Positions 1 through 7,370 of a DNA stretch of 25,091 nt are shown here, in pieces. Location: positions 1 to 25,091 of the forward strand of contig DDMR01000055.1 in the NCBI GenBank assembly GCA_002340925.1. Reading direction: 5' to 3'. The notes beneath the pieces were generated by a model. That model saw nothing but the letters and a program-made list of their open reading frames with translations. It did not search any database and was not told the origin of the DNA. Made by a program: the position numbers and the translations under genes. The first letter of the stretch is position 1. Every line of letters begins with the position of its first letter. This DNA comes from Actinobacteria bacterium UBA2541 (GTDB lineage: Bacteria; Actinomycetota; Actinomycetes; Nanopelagicales; Nanopelagicaceae).

Positions 1-132
1 AAGGCTGCTCCAAAGCGTCGTCGCAAGAAGGCAGCAGCTAAGAAGGCTGCTCCAAAGCGTCGTCGTAAGAAGGCTGCTGCAAAAGCAGCTGCTCCAAAGA
101 AGCGTCGTCGTAAGAAGGCTGCTGCAAAGTAG
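1..132 (+). CDS. Histone H1-like Lys/Arg/Ala-rich protein, C-terminal end (partial)
   Basis: The open frame enters from the left edge and ends at TAG 130-132, leaving 43 residues made almost only of Lys, Arg, Ala and Pro. A unit of the form AAPKRRRKKAAAK occurs three times with small variations, and the DNA repeats with it. Such tails are typical of actinobacterial histone H1-like or tailed HU-type nucleoid proteins that bind DNA by charge. The N-terminal part lies outside the window, so it cannot be decided whether this is an HU fusion or a pure H1-like protein. A strong terminator follows 9 bases after the stop. Confidence 0.75.
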   Translation, partial: KAAPKRRRKKAAAKKAAPKRRRKKAAAKAAAPKKRRRKKAAAK

Positions 133-141
133 TTTTTCTCG

Positions 142-175
142 AAAAAGCCCCGCGGTGAAAACCGCGGGGCTTTTT
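142..175 (+). terminator. Rho-independent terminator after the histone-like gene
   Basis: A perfect 15-bp stem (142-156 with 161-175) closes a GAAA tetraloop. The GC core CCCCGCGG is flanked by A5 on the left and T5 on the right. The T-run ends the stem and the A-run makes it potentially bidirectional. It lies between the histone-like gene (+) and the convergent MarR gene (-). Confidence 0.93.
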
Positions 176-194
176 CATTTGCAGAAGAAAAGAA

Positions 195-668
195 TTAATC
201 CTCTAAGAAATCATCTCTTAGTTTTGTTGTTACTCGATCAAAAATTTTTGCTAACTCTTCTTGCTCCTTCAGAGTTAAATTATCAACGAATCTATTTCGC
301 ACACTTGCCACATGATCTGGGGCGGCCTTAACAATTGCCCGCCAACCTTTCTCGGTCATGACCGCAAAGGATCCTCGCTTATCTTCTGGGCAAACTTCAC
401 GGCGAACCCAACCGGCCTTCTCCATAACCTTCATCCGATGTGAGAGCCGACTCTTTGAAAGCATTGCAATCTCGGCAAGTTCCGACATCCGCATTCTGCG
501 ATCTGGTGCATCCGATAGCTGAGCCAAAACTTCATAGTCCGGCATTGATAAATCGTGGCCATCCAAATCGGATTCCAGGGCTTCGAGTAAGCGCCGTGAT
601 GCAATTATGTAAGAACGCCAAGCCTTCATCTCGCGGGGATTTAACCACTTTGGTTCATTTGCTGGCAT
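195..668 (-). CDS. MarR family transcriptional regulator
   Basis: This 157-residue protein has the usual MarR length and layout. An N-terminal helix precedes a winged helix-turn-helix at about residues 42-108. The recognition region reads MSELAEIAMLSKSRLSHRMK, and the wing has the family pattern CPEDKRGSFAVMTEKG. A C-terminal dimerisation helix follows. It is divergent from the M13 peptidase gene (start 743) and could regulate it or itself. Two head-to-tail AGTTGAA copies (696-709) lie in the gap, but MarR operators are normally inverted repeats, so their role is uncertain. A -10-like TAAACT sits 6 nt before the ATG. The ligand is unknown. Confidence 0.9.
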   Translation of the reverse strand: MPANEPKWLNPREMKAWRSYIIASRRLLEALESDLDGHDLSMPDYEVLAQLSDAPDRRMRMSELAEIAMLSKSRLSHRMKVMEKAGWVRREVCPEDKRGSFAVMTEKGWRAIVKAAPDHVASVRNRFVDNLTLKEQEELAKIFDRVTTKLRDDFLED

Positions 669-674
669 GAGAAA

Positions 675-680
675 AGTTTA
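675..680 (-). promoter_or_regulatory. -10 element of the marR-type gene, leaderless spacing
   Basis: The minus-strand hexamer TAAACT fits TAnnnT and is 6 nt from the ATG, so transcription would start at or next to the start codon. No Shine-Dalgarno sequence is present. Confidence 0.5.
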
Positions 681-729
681 GGTTAAAAGCCAATTAGTTG
701 AAAGTTGAATTACTTATTTTCCTGTGTAA

Positions 730-735
730 TAGGCT
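730..735 (+). promoter_or_regulatory. -10 element of the M13 peptidase gene, leaderless spacing
   Basis: The hexamer TAGGCT (TAnnnT) ends 7 nt before the ATG at 743. This supports the start at 743 rather than the upstream in-frame ATG at 698, which would lie before the promoter. The -35 is weak; TTGAAT at 705-710 is a candidate. Confidence 0.5.
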
Positions 736-742
736 CTGGTCT

Positions 743-2698
743 ATGAAAAGCGGAATCGATTTAAGACATCTAAAGCCAACAGTCCGACCTCAGGATGATT
801 TGTATCGCCACGTAAATGGCACCTGGATCGATAACGCCGAAATTCCAGCAGACCGTTCTTCCGATGGTGCGTTCTACGAGCTCTACCAAAGCGCTGAACA
901 GCACGTCCGCGAAATCATCGAAGAGCTTGGCGCAAGTGGTGGAACCAAGGGAAGCGTCGCCCAGAAAATCGGCGACCTATACGGCTCATTTATGGATGAG
1001 GAAAAAGCCAACGCCCTCGGCATCTCGCCCATCGCGAAAGATTTAGAACTCGCATTAAGTGTTTCTGATGTCAATCAATTCCATAAAGTTCTTGGAGATT
1101 TTGAGAGCCGCGGCCTTGGTGGAGTTTTCTACCAATACGTAACAACCGACAACATGGATTCGAATACCAACATCGCCTACATCGGGCAATCAGGTTTGAG
1201 TCTTCCCGACGAGGCCTACTACCGGGAAGAAGAGTTCGCTGAAATCCGATCTGCCTTCGTAGAACATGTCACCAAAATGTTCACACTCGCGAAAATTGAA
1301 AACCCATCAGCCAAGGCTGATGCCATATTGAAATTAGAGACCGAGATTGCCAGCAAGCATTGGGACCAAGTTAAGGATCGCGACGCAGTTCTTACCTACA
1401 ACAAAATGAGCTTTGCGGAATTGAAGGCATCTGCCCCGGATTTTGACTGGGACACCTGGCTAGCAACTTCAAAGGTGCCAGGCAAAGTAATGGCGACTGT
1501 GATTGTTCGCCAGCCATCTTTCTTTACGGGTCTTGGTGAGATTCTAAAGAACTTTTACTCCGAGGCTTGGTCAGCTTGGCTGGCCTGGCATTTACTTTCC
1601 GGTACCGCTTCTTATCTAAGCAGTGAGTTCGTTGATGAGAGTTTTGCTTTCTACGGAACCAAACTCTCAGGGACACCAGAACTAAAAGCCAGGTGGAAGC
1701 GTGGTGTTGGATTAGTCGAAGGTTCACTTGGTGAAGCCGTTGGCCAGATATATGTCGAGAAGCATTTCCCACCCGCAGCAAAAACTCGCATGGTCGAATT
1801 AGTGGCCAATCTAATTGAGGCCTACCGAATCGACATCGCAGCGCTTACTTGGATGACATCTGAAACTAAAACTAAGGCCTTTGAAAAATTAGATAAGTTC
1901 ACACCAAAGATTGGCTATCCAGATAAGTGGCGCGATTATTCAGCGCTTGATATCTCCAGAGATGATCTAATCGGAAACCTAGCTCGAGTAACAAAATTCA
2001 ATCAAGATTACGAGTTTGCCAAAATCGGCGCCCCGGTAGATCGCACCGAATGGCTTATGACCCCGCAGACCGTAAATGCTTATTACATGCCGGGTATGAA
2101 TGAGATCGTTTTCCCGGCCGCAATTTTGCAACCACCATTCTTTGATATCGGCGCCGATGATGCCGCTAACTATGGTGGTATCGGTGCAGTAATTGGCCAC
2201 GAGATTGGCCATGGGTTTGATGATCAAGGATCGAAATATGATGGCGATGGGAATCTAAATAATTGGTGGACCGACTTAGATCGCGAAGAATTTGAAAAAC
2301 GTGCCGATAAGTTGATCGCGCAATATGAAGAGCTTCGCCCACTTGAAGCCCAGGATGTCCATGTCAATGGCGCCCTGACTATCGGAGAAAACATCGGCGA
2401 CTTGGGTGGTCTAACGATTGCTTACAAGGCCTACCAACTTTCACTCAATGGCAAAACTCCCCCAGTTATCGATGGCTTAACTGGCTACCAAAGATTCTTT
2501 ATGGGCTGGGCCCAATGTTGGCGCCAGAAAATGCGGGCCGAAGAAGTTCGTCGTCGGGTTGCGACCGATCCACATTCACCCGACGAGTTTCGATGCAACC
2601 AAGTGGTTCGAAATCTCAATGAATTCTACGAAGCCTTTAATTTGAGTGAAAAAGATGCGCTTTATCTTCCCGAAAGCGAGCGCGTTCGAATTTGGTAG
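743..2698 (+). CDS. M13 family zinc metallopeptidase (PepO/neprilysin-like)
   Basis: This is a 651-residue neprilysin-type endopeptidase. Counting from 743, the substrate-binding NAYY motif begins at N445. The zinc motif HEIGH is at 486-490, and the third zinc ligand is Glu549 in GENIGDLGG. The protein ends in the conserved C-terminal Trp. There is no signal peptide or membrane anchor, as is usual for actinobacterial PepO proteins, so it probably acts on peptides in the cytoplasm unless exported without a recognisable signal. The frame opens at ATG 698, but the extra 15 residues have no family counterpart; the family N-terminus (KSGIDLRHLKPTVRPQDDLY) begins at 743, and a -10 hexamer lies just before it. 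Confidence 0.93.
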   Translation: MKSGIDLRHLKPTVRPQDDLYRHVNGTWIDNAEIPADRSSDGAFYELYQSAEQHVREIIEELGASGGTKGSVAQKIGDLYGSFMDEEKANALGISPIAKDLELALSVSDVNQFHKVLGDFESRGLGGVFYQYVTTDNMDSNTNIAYIGQSGLSLPDEAYYREEEFAEIRSAFVEHVTKMFTLAKIENPSAKADAILKLETEIASKHWDQVKDRDAVLTYNKMSFAELKASAPDFDWDTWLATSKVPGKVMATVIVRQPSFFTGLGEILKNFYSEAWSAWLAWHLLSGTASYLSSEFVDESFAFYGTKLSGTPELKARWKRGVGLVEGSLGEAVGQIYVEKHFPPAAKTRMVELVANLIEAYRIDIAALTWMTSETKTKAFEKLDKFTPKIGYPDKWRDYSALDISRDDLIGNLARVTKFNQDYEFAKIGAPVDRTEWLMTPQTVNAYYMPGMNEIVFPAAILQPPFFDIGADDAANYGGIGAVIGHEIGHGFDDQGSKYDGDGNLNNWWTDLDREEFEKRADKLIAQYEELRPLEAQDVHVNGALTIGENIGDLGGLTIAYKAYQLSLNGKTPPVIDGLTGYQRFFMGWAQCWRQKMRAEEVRRRVATDPHSPDEFRCNQVVRNLNEFYEAFNLSEKDALYLPESERVRIW

Positions 2699-2707
2699 CC
2701 CAGAAAT

Positions 2708-2747
2708 GGGGATTATTCGCCTTAAAAGGTCGATTTAAGCCCCTTTT
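2708..2747 (+). terminator. Possible terminator after the M13 peptidase gene
   Basis: GGGG (2708-2711) can pair with CCCC (2740-2743), and CTTAAA (2721-2726) pairs with TTTAAG (2734-2739). TTTT follows. The asymmetric internal bulge makes this weak. Confidence 0.35.
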
Positions 2748-2791
2748 CCCGCAAAGCTACATCTCTAACTTTCGAACACTAATTAAAGGTA

Positions 2792-2797
2792 GATAAT
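2792..2797 (+). promoter_or_regulatory. -10 element of tgt, leaderless spacing
   Basis: GATAAT lies 6 nt before the ATG at 2804, and there is no Shine-Dalgarno sequence in between. This probably drives tgt and the abutting yaaA. Confidence 0.55.
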
Positions 2798-2803
2798 ACG
2801 GAT

Positions 2804-4039
2804 ATGAACCAATTTAAATTTAAGGTCGAAAAAGAAATTTACGACTCAAATTTAAATGGTCGCACCGGTGTCATAACCACCCCGCATGGCGAGATAAAAA
2901 CCCCAGCGTTTATTCCAGTTGGCACAAAGGCGACGGTTAAATCTGTTCTTCCAGAATCAATGTCTGATCTTGGGGCCCAAGCTCTTCTTGCAAATGCCTA
3001 CCACCTATATCTGCAGCCCGGTCCGGAGATAGTTGATGAAGCAGGTGGCGTCGGAAAGTTCATGAACTGGTCAGGCCCAACCTTTACCGATAGCGGTGGC
3101 TTCCAGGTTCTTTCACTTGGCGTCGGGTTTAAAAAAGTAATCGCCATGGATGAAGACACCTTCAGATCTGATGAAGTTATCGCTGACCAGAAGGAACGTC
3201 TTGCCCATGTCGATAACGATGGCGTGACTTTTAAATCGCACCTCGACGGATCTATGCACCGCTTTACGCCAGAAGTTTCGATGCAGGTCCAACACCAACT
3301 TGGCGCCGATATTATTTTTGCTTTCGATGAATGCACAACGCTTCATAACACTCGCAAGTATCAAGAGAAATCTTTAGAGCGAACAAGACTCTGGGCAAAG
3401 CGCTGTTTGGTCGAACATGGCCGCCTAACCCTCGAGCGCTCAAGTAAGCCATATCAAGCACTTTGGGGCGTATTGCAGGGCGCGCAATATGAAGACCTTC
3501 GCCGCAAAGCTGCAAAAGATTTAAGTGCGCTAGATGAAGATGGAATTACCTTTGATGGCTTCGGACTTGGTGGCGCTCTTGATAAAGCAAACCTCGGAAC
3601 CATCGTTGGTTGGATGACTGATGAATTGCCTCGCGATAAACCACGCCACTTACTTGGAATCGGCGAGCCCGATGATTTATTTGTCGGAGTCGAAAATGGC
3701 GCAGACACCTTTGATTGCGTAGCCCCATCAAGGCAAGCTCGCACAAGCGCGGTCTTCACAAATTCTGGTCGAGTAAATATCACCAATGCCAAATTCAATC
3801 GTGACTTCAATCCGATTGATGAGAGCTGCGATTGCTACACCTGCAAAAATTACACAGCCGCCTATTTAAACCACCTTTTCCGCAGTAAAGAGATGATTGG
3901 CTCGACCTTGGCGACAATCCATAACGAGCGATTTATCGTGCGACTTGTCGAGCGAATGCGCACCGAGATTGAGTCCGGTGATTTCCAAGAATTTAAGAAG
4001 GATTTCCTTGGTCGTTTCTACTCCGAAACAAATAAGTGA
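2804..4039 (+). CDS. tgt: tRNA-guanine(34) transglycosylase (actinobacterial type)
   Basis: The enzyme exchanges guanine 34 in GUN anticodons for a queuosine precursor or queuine. At 411 residues it is longer than the roughly 375-residue proteobacterial enzyme. The general base Asp96 lies in TDSGGFQV, and the nucleophile Asp304 lies in FDCVAPSR. The zinc site is complete: Cys342, Cys344, Cys347 and His373. The base-recognition loop that reads GGLAVGE in the Zymomonas/E. coli enzymes is instead GGALDKANLG (from G256), and the span to the nucleophile is about three residues shorter. This matches the sequence type common in Actinobacteria as I remember it. No other queuosine gene is in the window. 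yaaA follows with zero spacing. Confidence 0.95.
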   Translation: MNQFKFKVEKEIYDSNLNGRTGVITTPHGEIKTPAFIPVGTKATVKSVLPESMSDLGAQALLANAYHLYLQPGPEIVDEAGGVGKFMNWSGPTFTDSGGFQVLSLGVGFKKVIAMDEDTFRSDEVIADQKERLAHVDNDGVTFKSHLDGSMHRFTPEVSMQVQHQLGADIIFAFDECTTLHNTRKYQEKSLERTRLWAKRCLVEHGRLTLERSSKPYQALWGVLQGAQYEDLRRKAAKDLSALDEDGITFDGFGLGGALDKANLGTIVGWMTDELPRDKPRHLLGIGEPDDLFVGVENGADTFDCVAPSRQARTSAVFTNSGRVNITNAKFNRDFNPIDESCDCYTCKNYTAAYLNHLFRSKEMIGSTLATIHNERFIVRLVERMRTEIESGDFQEFKKDFLGRFYSETNK

Positions 4040-4687
4040 ATGCTGATTCTACTGCCGCCCAGTGAGGGCAAGAATCAACCAGCGGGTAAGTCAAAATTAA
4101 ATCTCACAAAGTTAGCTTTCGCCAATCAATTGCTAGATGTTAGAACTCGCTTGGTGACAAAGCCCTTGGCAACAGCTCCGGCCGCAAAGGCCATCGATGT
4201 TTACAGTGGGGTGCTTTATCAAGCCTTAGATTGGGGCTCGTTAAGTGCTACTGCAAAGGCGCGGGGCGATAGATCTTTATTAATTGTCTCGGCTATTTTT
4301 GGAGTTCTAAGACCTAGCGATGTAATCCCCAATTACAAAGCAAAGATAAAGGGCAGTGATTGGAAATCTGTCCTAGAGCCAGTCCTAGATGGTTTAGAGG
4401 CCGACTTAATAATTGACTGCAGATCATCAACTTATGCCGGGGTCTGGCAATCTCCCCCAGGCCGGACAGTTGCAGTGCGAGTGTTTAAAAGGGAGAGGGG
4501 CAAAATTTCAGTCATTACCCATCTATCGAAGAAATATCGCGGCGAGCTTACTCAAGAGATATTGAAGTCTGGCAAATCTCCAAAGACGGCAGCAGAGTTA
4601 CTCAAGATTGCCGAAAAGAAATTTGATTGCAAGTTGATCAAGGCCAAGGGAAATCTGCCTTGGTATCTCGATTTACTTATTAGCTAA
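4040..4687 (+). CDS. yaaA: YaaA family peroxide stress protein (DUF328/UPF0246)
   Basis: This 215-residue protein opens with the family signature MLILLPPSEGK. It also has the conserved interior SAIFGVLRPSDVIPNYK and a region around IDCRSSTYAGVW. E. coli YaaA (about 258 residues) limits intracellular iron and damage during peroxide stress and binds DNA. This copy is somewhat shorter but has no visible break. Its ATG follows the tgt stop directly (TGA-ATG), so it depends on tgt translation. The last four bases (CTAA) are shared with the stop of the convergent DUF2236 gene. KatG elsewhere in the window fits the same stress theme. Confidence 0.9.
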   Translation: MLILLPPSEGKNQPAGKSKLNLTKLAFANQLLDVRTRLVTKPLATAPAAKAIDVYSGVLYQALDWGSLSATAKARGDRSLLIVSAIFGVLRPSDVIPNYKAKIKGSDWKSVLEPVLDGLEADLIIDCRSSTYAGVWQSPPGRTVAVRVFKRERGKISVITHLSKKYRGELTQEILKSGKSPKTAAELLKIAEKKFDCKLIKAKGNLPWYLDLLIS

Positions 4688-5589
4688 TTCTGGCCAATTC
4701 GAAGTATGCGCTGGCGAGCCAGACTTTGGCTTGGTGATTCCGGTCCAAGAAAGGCGCTAAAAACATTTAGCGCTCCCCTAGCAATCTTCAGCCAGATCTT
4801 TGATTTCGCCTTGAGACCCAAGATTTCTAATTCATTCTTATCAAGAGTTGCAATGGCTGCATTTGCAATGATGCGATAGAAAAGCAATCCAGATTTTCCA
4901 AATGGTGGCTTCAGAATAAAACCAACAACTTCCAAGGTCTTTTCACTTCTCGCCAGATCGTTCTTTCGAAAATCATTTAGTGTGGCTTCGAGTTCAGCTA
5001 AAGATTTTGGCGCATTAGTAAGACCTAGCGGAATCGCACTCTTGGCCCAATCGCGAATATATTCATCGGCACCTTCTGGCAGCGCATATCCCAGTGCTAA
5101 ATGCGATTTAATGAATGAGTCAGTAAATGCACAATGAACCCACAAGAGGAATCTTGAATCTTGGGCTCGATAATTTAAGTTCTTACCCGAATTATCGGTG
5201 TAATCACCTGAAACCTTTGAATGCATCGCATTGACCCGTTTTGCTTCGTGTTCGATTGTTTGAGTTGAACCAAAAGTTGTGATTGTCAGCCATCTTGTAG
5301 TTCCAGCCAGGCGCCCCATTGGATCTGATTCATATCTCGAATGCTGTGCTACTCCTGATAGCGGTGCAGGATGTGCGGCCTGCAACAGAAGTGCTCGAAC
5401 GCCACCGACCAAGGTTCCGAGATTTCCATGCACCTTCCAAACCGCGCCATCAGCTTTAAATAAACCAGCATCATCGCCATTGGCAATTTCTCGGGCCCAG
5501 TCCGGCAAACCATCTTTGGATCCTGAAACATTCTTGCGAAAGGCATCGGCCAAAGGTTTGGTTAGAAAAAACTTATGAAACGCGGGCAC
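4684..5589 (-). CDS. Oxygenase MpaB family protein (DUF2236)
   Basis: About 301 residues. The sequence has the conserved DUF2236 core: VHGNLGTLVGGVRALLLQAA followed by HP, then HSRYESDPMGRLAGT and TIEHEAKRVNAMHSKVSG. Members related to latex-clearing protein and fungal MpaB bind a b-type haem and act as oxygenases. The histidines in HP and in the EHEAKRV segment are candidate ligands. The substrate is unknown. The frame opens at a TTG (5595), but GTG 5589 is preferred because TAGTCT on the minus strand lies exactly 6 nt before it. The start is 42 bp from the divergent UPF0114 remnant, and the 3' end overlaps yaaA by 4 bases. Confidence 0.87.
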   Translation of the reverse strand: MPAFHKFFLTKPLADAFRKNVSGSKDGLPDWAREIANGDDAGLFKADGAVWKVHGNLGTLVGGVRALLLQAAHPAPLSGVAQHSRYESDPMGRLAGTTRWLTITTFGSTQTIEHEAKRVNAMHSKVSGDYTDNSGKNLNYRAQDSRFLLWVHCAFTDSFIKSHLALGYALPEGADEYIRDWAKSAIPLGLTNAPKSLAELEATLNDFRKNDLARSEKTLEVVGFILKPPFGKSGLLFYRIIANAAIATLDKNELEILGLKAKSKIWLKIARGALNVFSAFLGPESPSQSLARQRILRIGQN

Positions 5590-5595
5590 TCGCAA

Positions 5596-5601
5596 AGACT
5601 A
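5596..5601 (-). promoter_or_regulatory. -10 element of the DUF2236 gene, leaderless spacing
   Basis: Minus-strand TAGTCT (TAnnnT) lies 6 nt from GTG 5589. It decides between the TTG at 5595 and the GTG at 5589. Confidence 0.45.
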
Positions 5602-5619
5602 ACGGAAGGGCGAAGTCGT

Positions 5620-5625
5620 TACGCT
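5620..5625 (+). promoter_or_regulatory. -10 element of the UPF0114 remnant, leaderless spacing
   Basis: TACGCT lies 6 nt before ATG 5632. The spacing supports 5632, not 5636, as the ancestral start. The same hexamer precedes dedA. Confidence 0.45.
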
Positions 5626-5631
5626 TAGAAA

Positions 5632-5989
5632 ATGGATGAAAAACGTCACGGCCGCGGAGCCGGCGAACATCTACTCGAACGACTCATATTTGGTAGCCGC
5701 TGGCTATGAGACCTTCGTTTCAAAGATTGAAGTTGCAAAAGATAACGTAGACCGCCCAGAGTGGATGGGTAGCGTTGATTTCTCTGGCCTGAAACTTAAG
5801 TTAATTGGCTCACTTGTTGCCATTTCAGTAATTGAACTCTTAAAAGATTTCATGAATGCCGCAAATGGCGTAGATGAAACCGAAGTGAAATGGCGAATTG
5901 CAATTCACTTAACCTTTGTTGTCTCCGGATTAGCCTTCGCAATCATGGACTGGGTCGCTGATCTAAACAAGAAATCGAAAAGTAAGTAA
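5632..5989 (+). pseudogene. UPF0114 (YqhA/TIGR00645) membrane protein gene with frameshifting internal deletion
   Basis: From ATG 5632 the frame reads 25 residues ending LLERLIFGSRWL before TGA 5707. LLERLIFGSRWL matches the N-terminal end of UPF0114 proteins. In the next frame, from 5702, the C-terminal half of the same family follows without interruption: GYETFVSK, then DFSGLKLKLIGSLVAISVIE and a last membrane helix, ending at 5989. The family is about 160-180 residues; only about 120 remain. The missing 45 or so residues cover the first membrane helices and the loop between RWL and GYE. TGGCTATGAG (5701-5710) reads as Trp-Leu in one frame and Gly-Tyr-Glu in the other. A 117-residue open frame from ATG 5636 exists, but its N-terminus is out-of-frame sequence. 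Whether it makes any product is unknown; an assembly collapse is also possible. Confidence 0.78.
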
Positions 5990-6739
5990 TTACTTAAATA
6001 TTCGGTGAACCTTGTGTTGGGCCGCCTGTGCAAGGGGGCGAACAACCAATAGGTCAATATTTATATGTGAGGGCAACATAACCGCCCAGCGAATCGTTTC
6101 GGCGATATCAGCGTCAGTAAGTGGCTTTTCGACACCTTCATAAACTTTTGCCGCTTTTTCTTTATCGCCACCAAATCTGGTGACTGCAAATTCATCAGTC
6201 TTAACCATGCCCGGCGCAATTTCAGTAACCCGAATAGGCTGCCCATTTAATTCAAGGCGAAGTGTTCCAGCGATTGCAGCTACCGCATGTTTAGCTGCGA
6301 CATATGTGCCACCATTTTCGTAGGCAATTCGCCCTGCGGTTGAGGACAACAAAATAATATGGCCCTCGCCATGTTGTTTCATCAACGGAATCATAGCCTT
6401 GGCCATTCGAACAGCGCCCGTGACATTTACTTCATAAGTCTTTGCCCAAATTTCTGGATCCGAATCTTCGATAGTTGCTGCATCAAAAGCGCCACCAGCG
6501 TTGTTAATCAAAATCGAAACTGGTTTACCGACGAGTTTGGTTGCAAGTGTCTGCACACTCTTCTGGTTTGTTACATCTAATTGAACAATTTCTATATTCG
6601 AATCGCTCTTTGCTAGCTCTTCTAGTCGATCCATGCGACGTGCCGCAGCTATTACATGGAAACCATTAGCCGCCAACAACTTTGCAGTGGCAGCGCCGAT
6701 TCCGCTACTTGCCCCAGTAACAACTGCGTAATTTTTCAT
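5990..6739 (-). CDS. Short-chain dehydrogenase/reductase (YdfG-like)
   Basis: This 249-residue classical SDR has the NAD(P)-binding TGASSGIG at about 9-16, an Arg pair (AARRMDR) after the second beta strand that suggests NADPH preference, and the NNAG motif. The active site is Ser in LLSSTAG and Tyr/Lys in YVAAK. The C-terminal pattern TEIAPGMVKTDEF and the end LVVRPLAQAAQHKVHR resemble the YdfG group, which oxidises serine, allo-threonine or 3-hydroxypropionate. The exact substrate cannot be read from the sequence. The stop codon abuts the UPF0114 remnant. The start faces dedA across only 25 bp. Confidence 0.92.
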   Translation of the reverse strand: MKNYAVVTGASSGIGAATAKLLAANGFHVIAAARRMDRLEELAKSDSNIEIVQLDVTNQKSVQTLATKLVGKPVSILINNAGGAFDAATIEDSDPEIWAKTYEVNVTGAVRMAKAMIPLMKQHGEGHIILLSSTAGRIAYENGGTYVAAKHAVAAIAGTLRLELNGQPIRVTEIAPGMVKTDEFAVTRFGGDKEKAAKVYEGVEKPLTDADIAETIRWAVMLPSHINIDLLVVRPLAQAAQHKVHRIFK

Positions 6740-6745
6740 TTACCA

Positions 6746-6751
6746 AGCCTA
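6746..6751 (-). promoter_or_regulatory. -10 element of the SDR gene, abutting the dedA -10
   Basis: Minus-strand TAGGCT lies 6 nt from the ATG at 6739. It touches the plus-strand -10 of dedA at 6752. Confidence 0.5.
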
Positions 6752-6757
6752 TACGCT
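6752..6757 (+). promoter_or_regulatory. -10 element of dedA, abutting the SDR -10
   Basis: TACGCT lies 7 nt before GTG 6765, and no Shine-Dalgarno sequence is present. The whole divergent gap is 25 bp, so the -35 regions fall inside the opposing coding sequences. Confidence 0.5.
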
Positions 6758-6764
6758 TGCCCAT

Positions 6765-7370
6765 GTGACTATCTCGGATTGGGTTCAGCAATATTTGGGA
6801 ACCTCTGCCCCATTCTTTATTTATGTATTGCTCGGAGCAATAGTATTTATCGAGACCGGCATACTCATTGCTTTCTTCCTTCCTGGAGATTCAATTCTCT
6901 TTGCTGCTGGCTTTGTCGCGGCATCTCGCGATGATACAAATATCGTAATCCTGGTGACCGTAATCGTTATCGCCGCTTTTCTAGGGGACCAAGTGGGCTT
7001 CGTTCTTGGTCGAAAATACGGAAGAAATTATCTAAATAAAAGCGATCGACCAAGTATTCAGAAAATGATCAAACGCGCAGAAGACTTCTATGAAAAATAT
7101 GGTTGGACCGCAGTTGTGCTTGCTCGCTTCTATCCCTGGATTAGAACTTTTATGCCCCCAATAGCTGGACTTGGAAAGATGAATTATTACAAGTTCTTAA
7201 GTGCAAATATTGTTGGCGCTCTACTTTGGGGCGCAGGGATAACGACGCTTGGATATTACGCGGCTTCGATTCCGGCCTTAGATAATTCATCCAAACAGAT
7301 TGCTGGCTTTTTTATAGTCTTAACTATCGTGATCACAGTCAAGAATTACCTAAAAGCAAAGCGGCACTAA
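6765..7370 (+). CDS. DedA family membrane protein (SNARE-associated/VTT domain)
   Basis: This 201-residue polytopic protein has the DedA landmarks: an N-terminal helix with FIETGILIAFFLPGDSILF, then GDQVGFVLGRKYGR, and the re-entrant segment ARFYPWIRTFMPPIAGLGKM with its conserved Arg. Some DedA proteins (UptA) have been shown to flip undecaprenyl phosphate, and others affect proton-motive force and drug tolerance. The adjacent gene is a UppP (undecaprenyl pyrophosphatase), which supports an undecaprenyl phosphate role by context. The start is GTG 6765, because the overlapping ATG 6763 stops at once. The stop overlaps the convergent uppP stop by 4 bases (CTAA). Confidence 0.92.
   Translation: MTISDWVQQYLGTSAPFFIYVLLGAIVFIETGILIAFFLPGDSILFAAGFVAASRDDTNIVILVTVIVIAAFLGDQVGFVLGRKYGRNYLNKSDRPSIQKMIKRAEDFYEKYGWTAVVLARFYPWIRTFMPPIAGLGKMNYYKFLSANIVGALLWGAGITTLGYYAASIPALDNSSKQIAGFFIVLTIVITVKNYLKAKRH

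Noticed and set aside
1..132. Tandem repeat as minisatellite or CRISPR-like array
   Set aside because: The repetition follows codon structure of a Lys/Arg/Ala-rich protein tail and ends in a stop codon followed by a terminator.
5636..5989. 117-residue hypothetical membrane protein from ATG 5636
   Set aside because: Its first 20 or so residues are out-of-frame reading of the UPF0114 N-terminus. The family N-terminus lies one frame away from ATG 5632, so the locus is better described as a broken gene.
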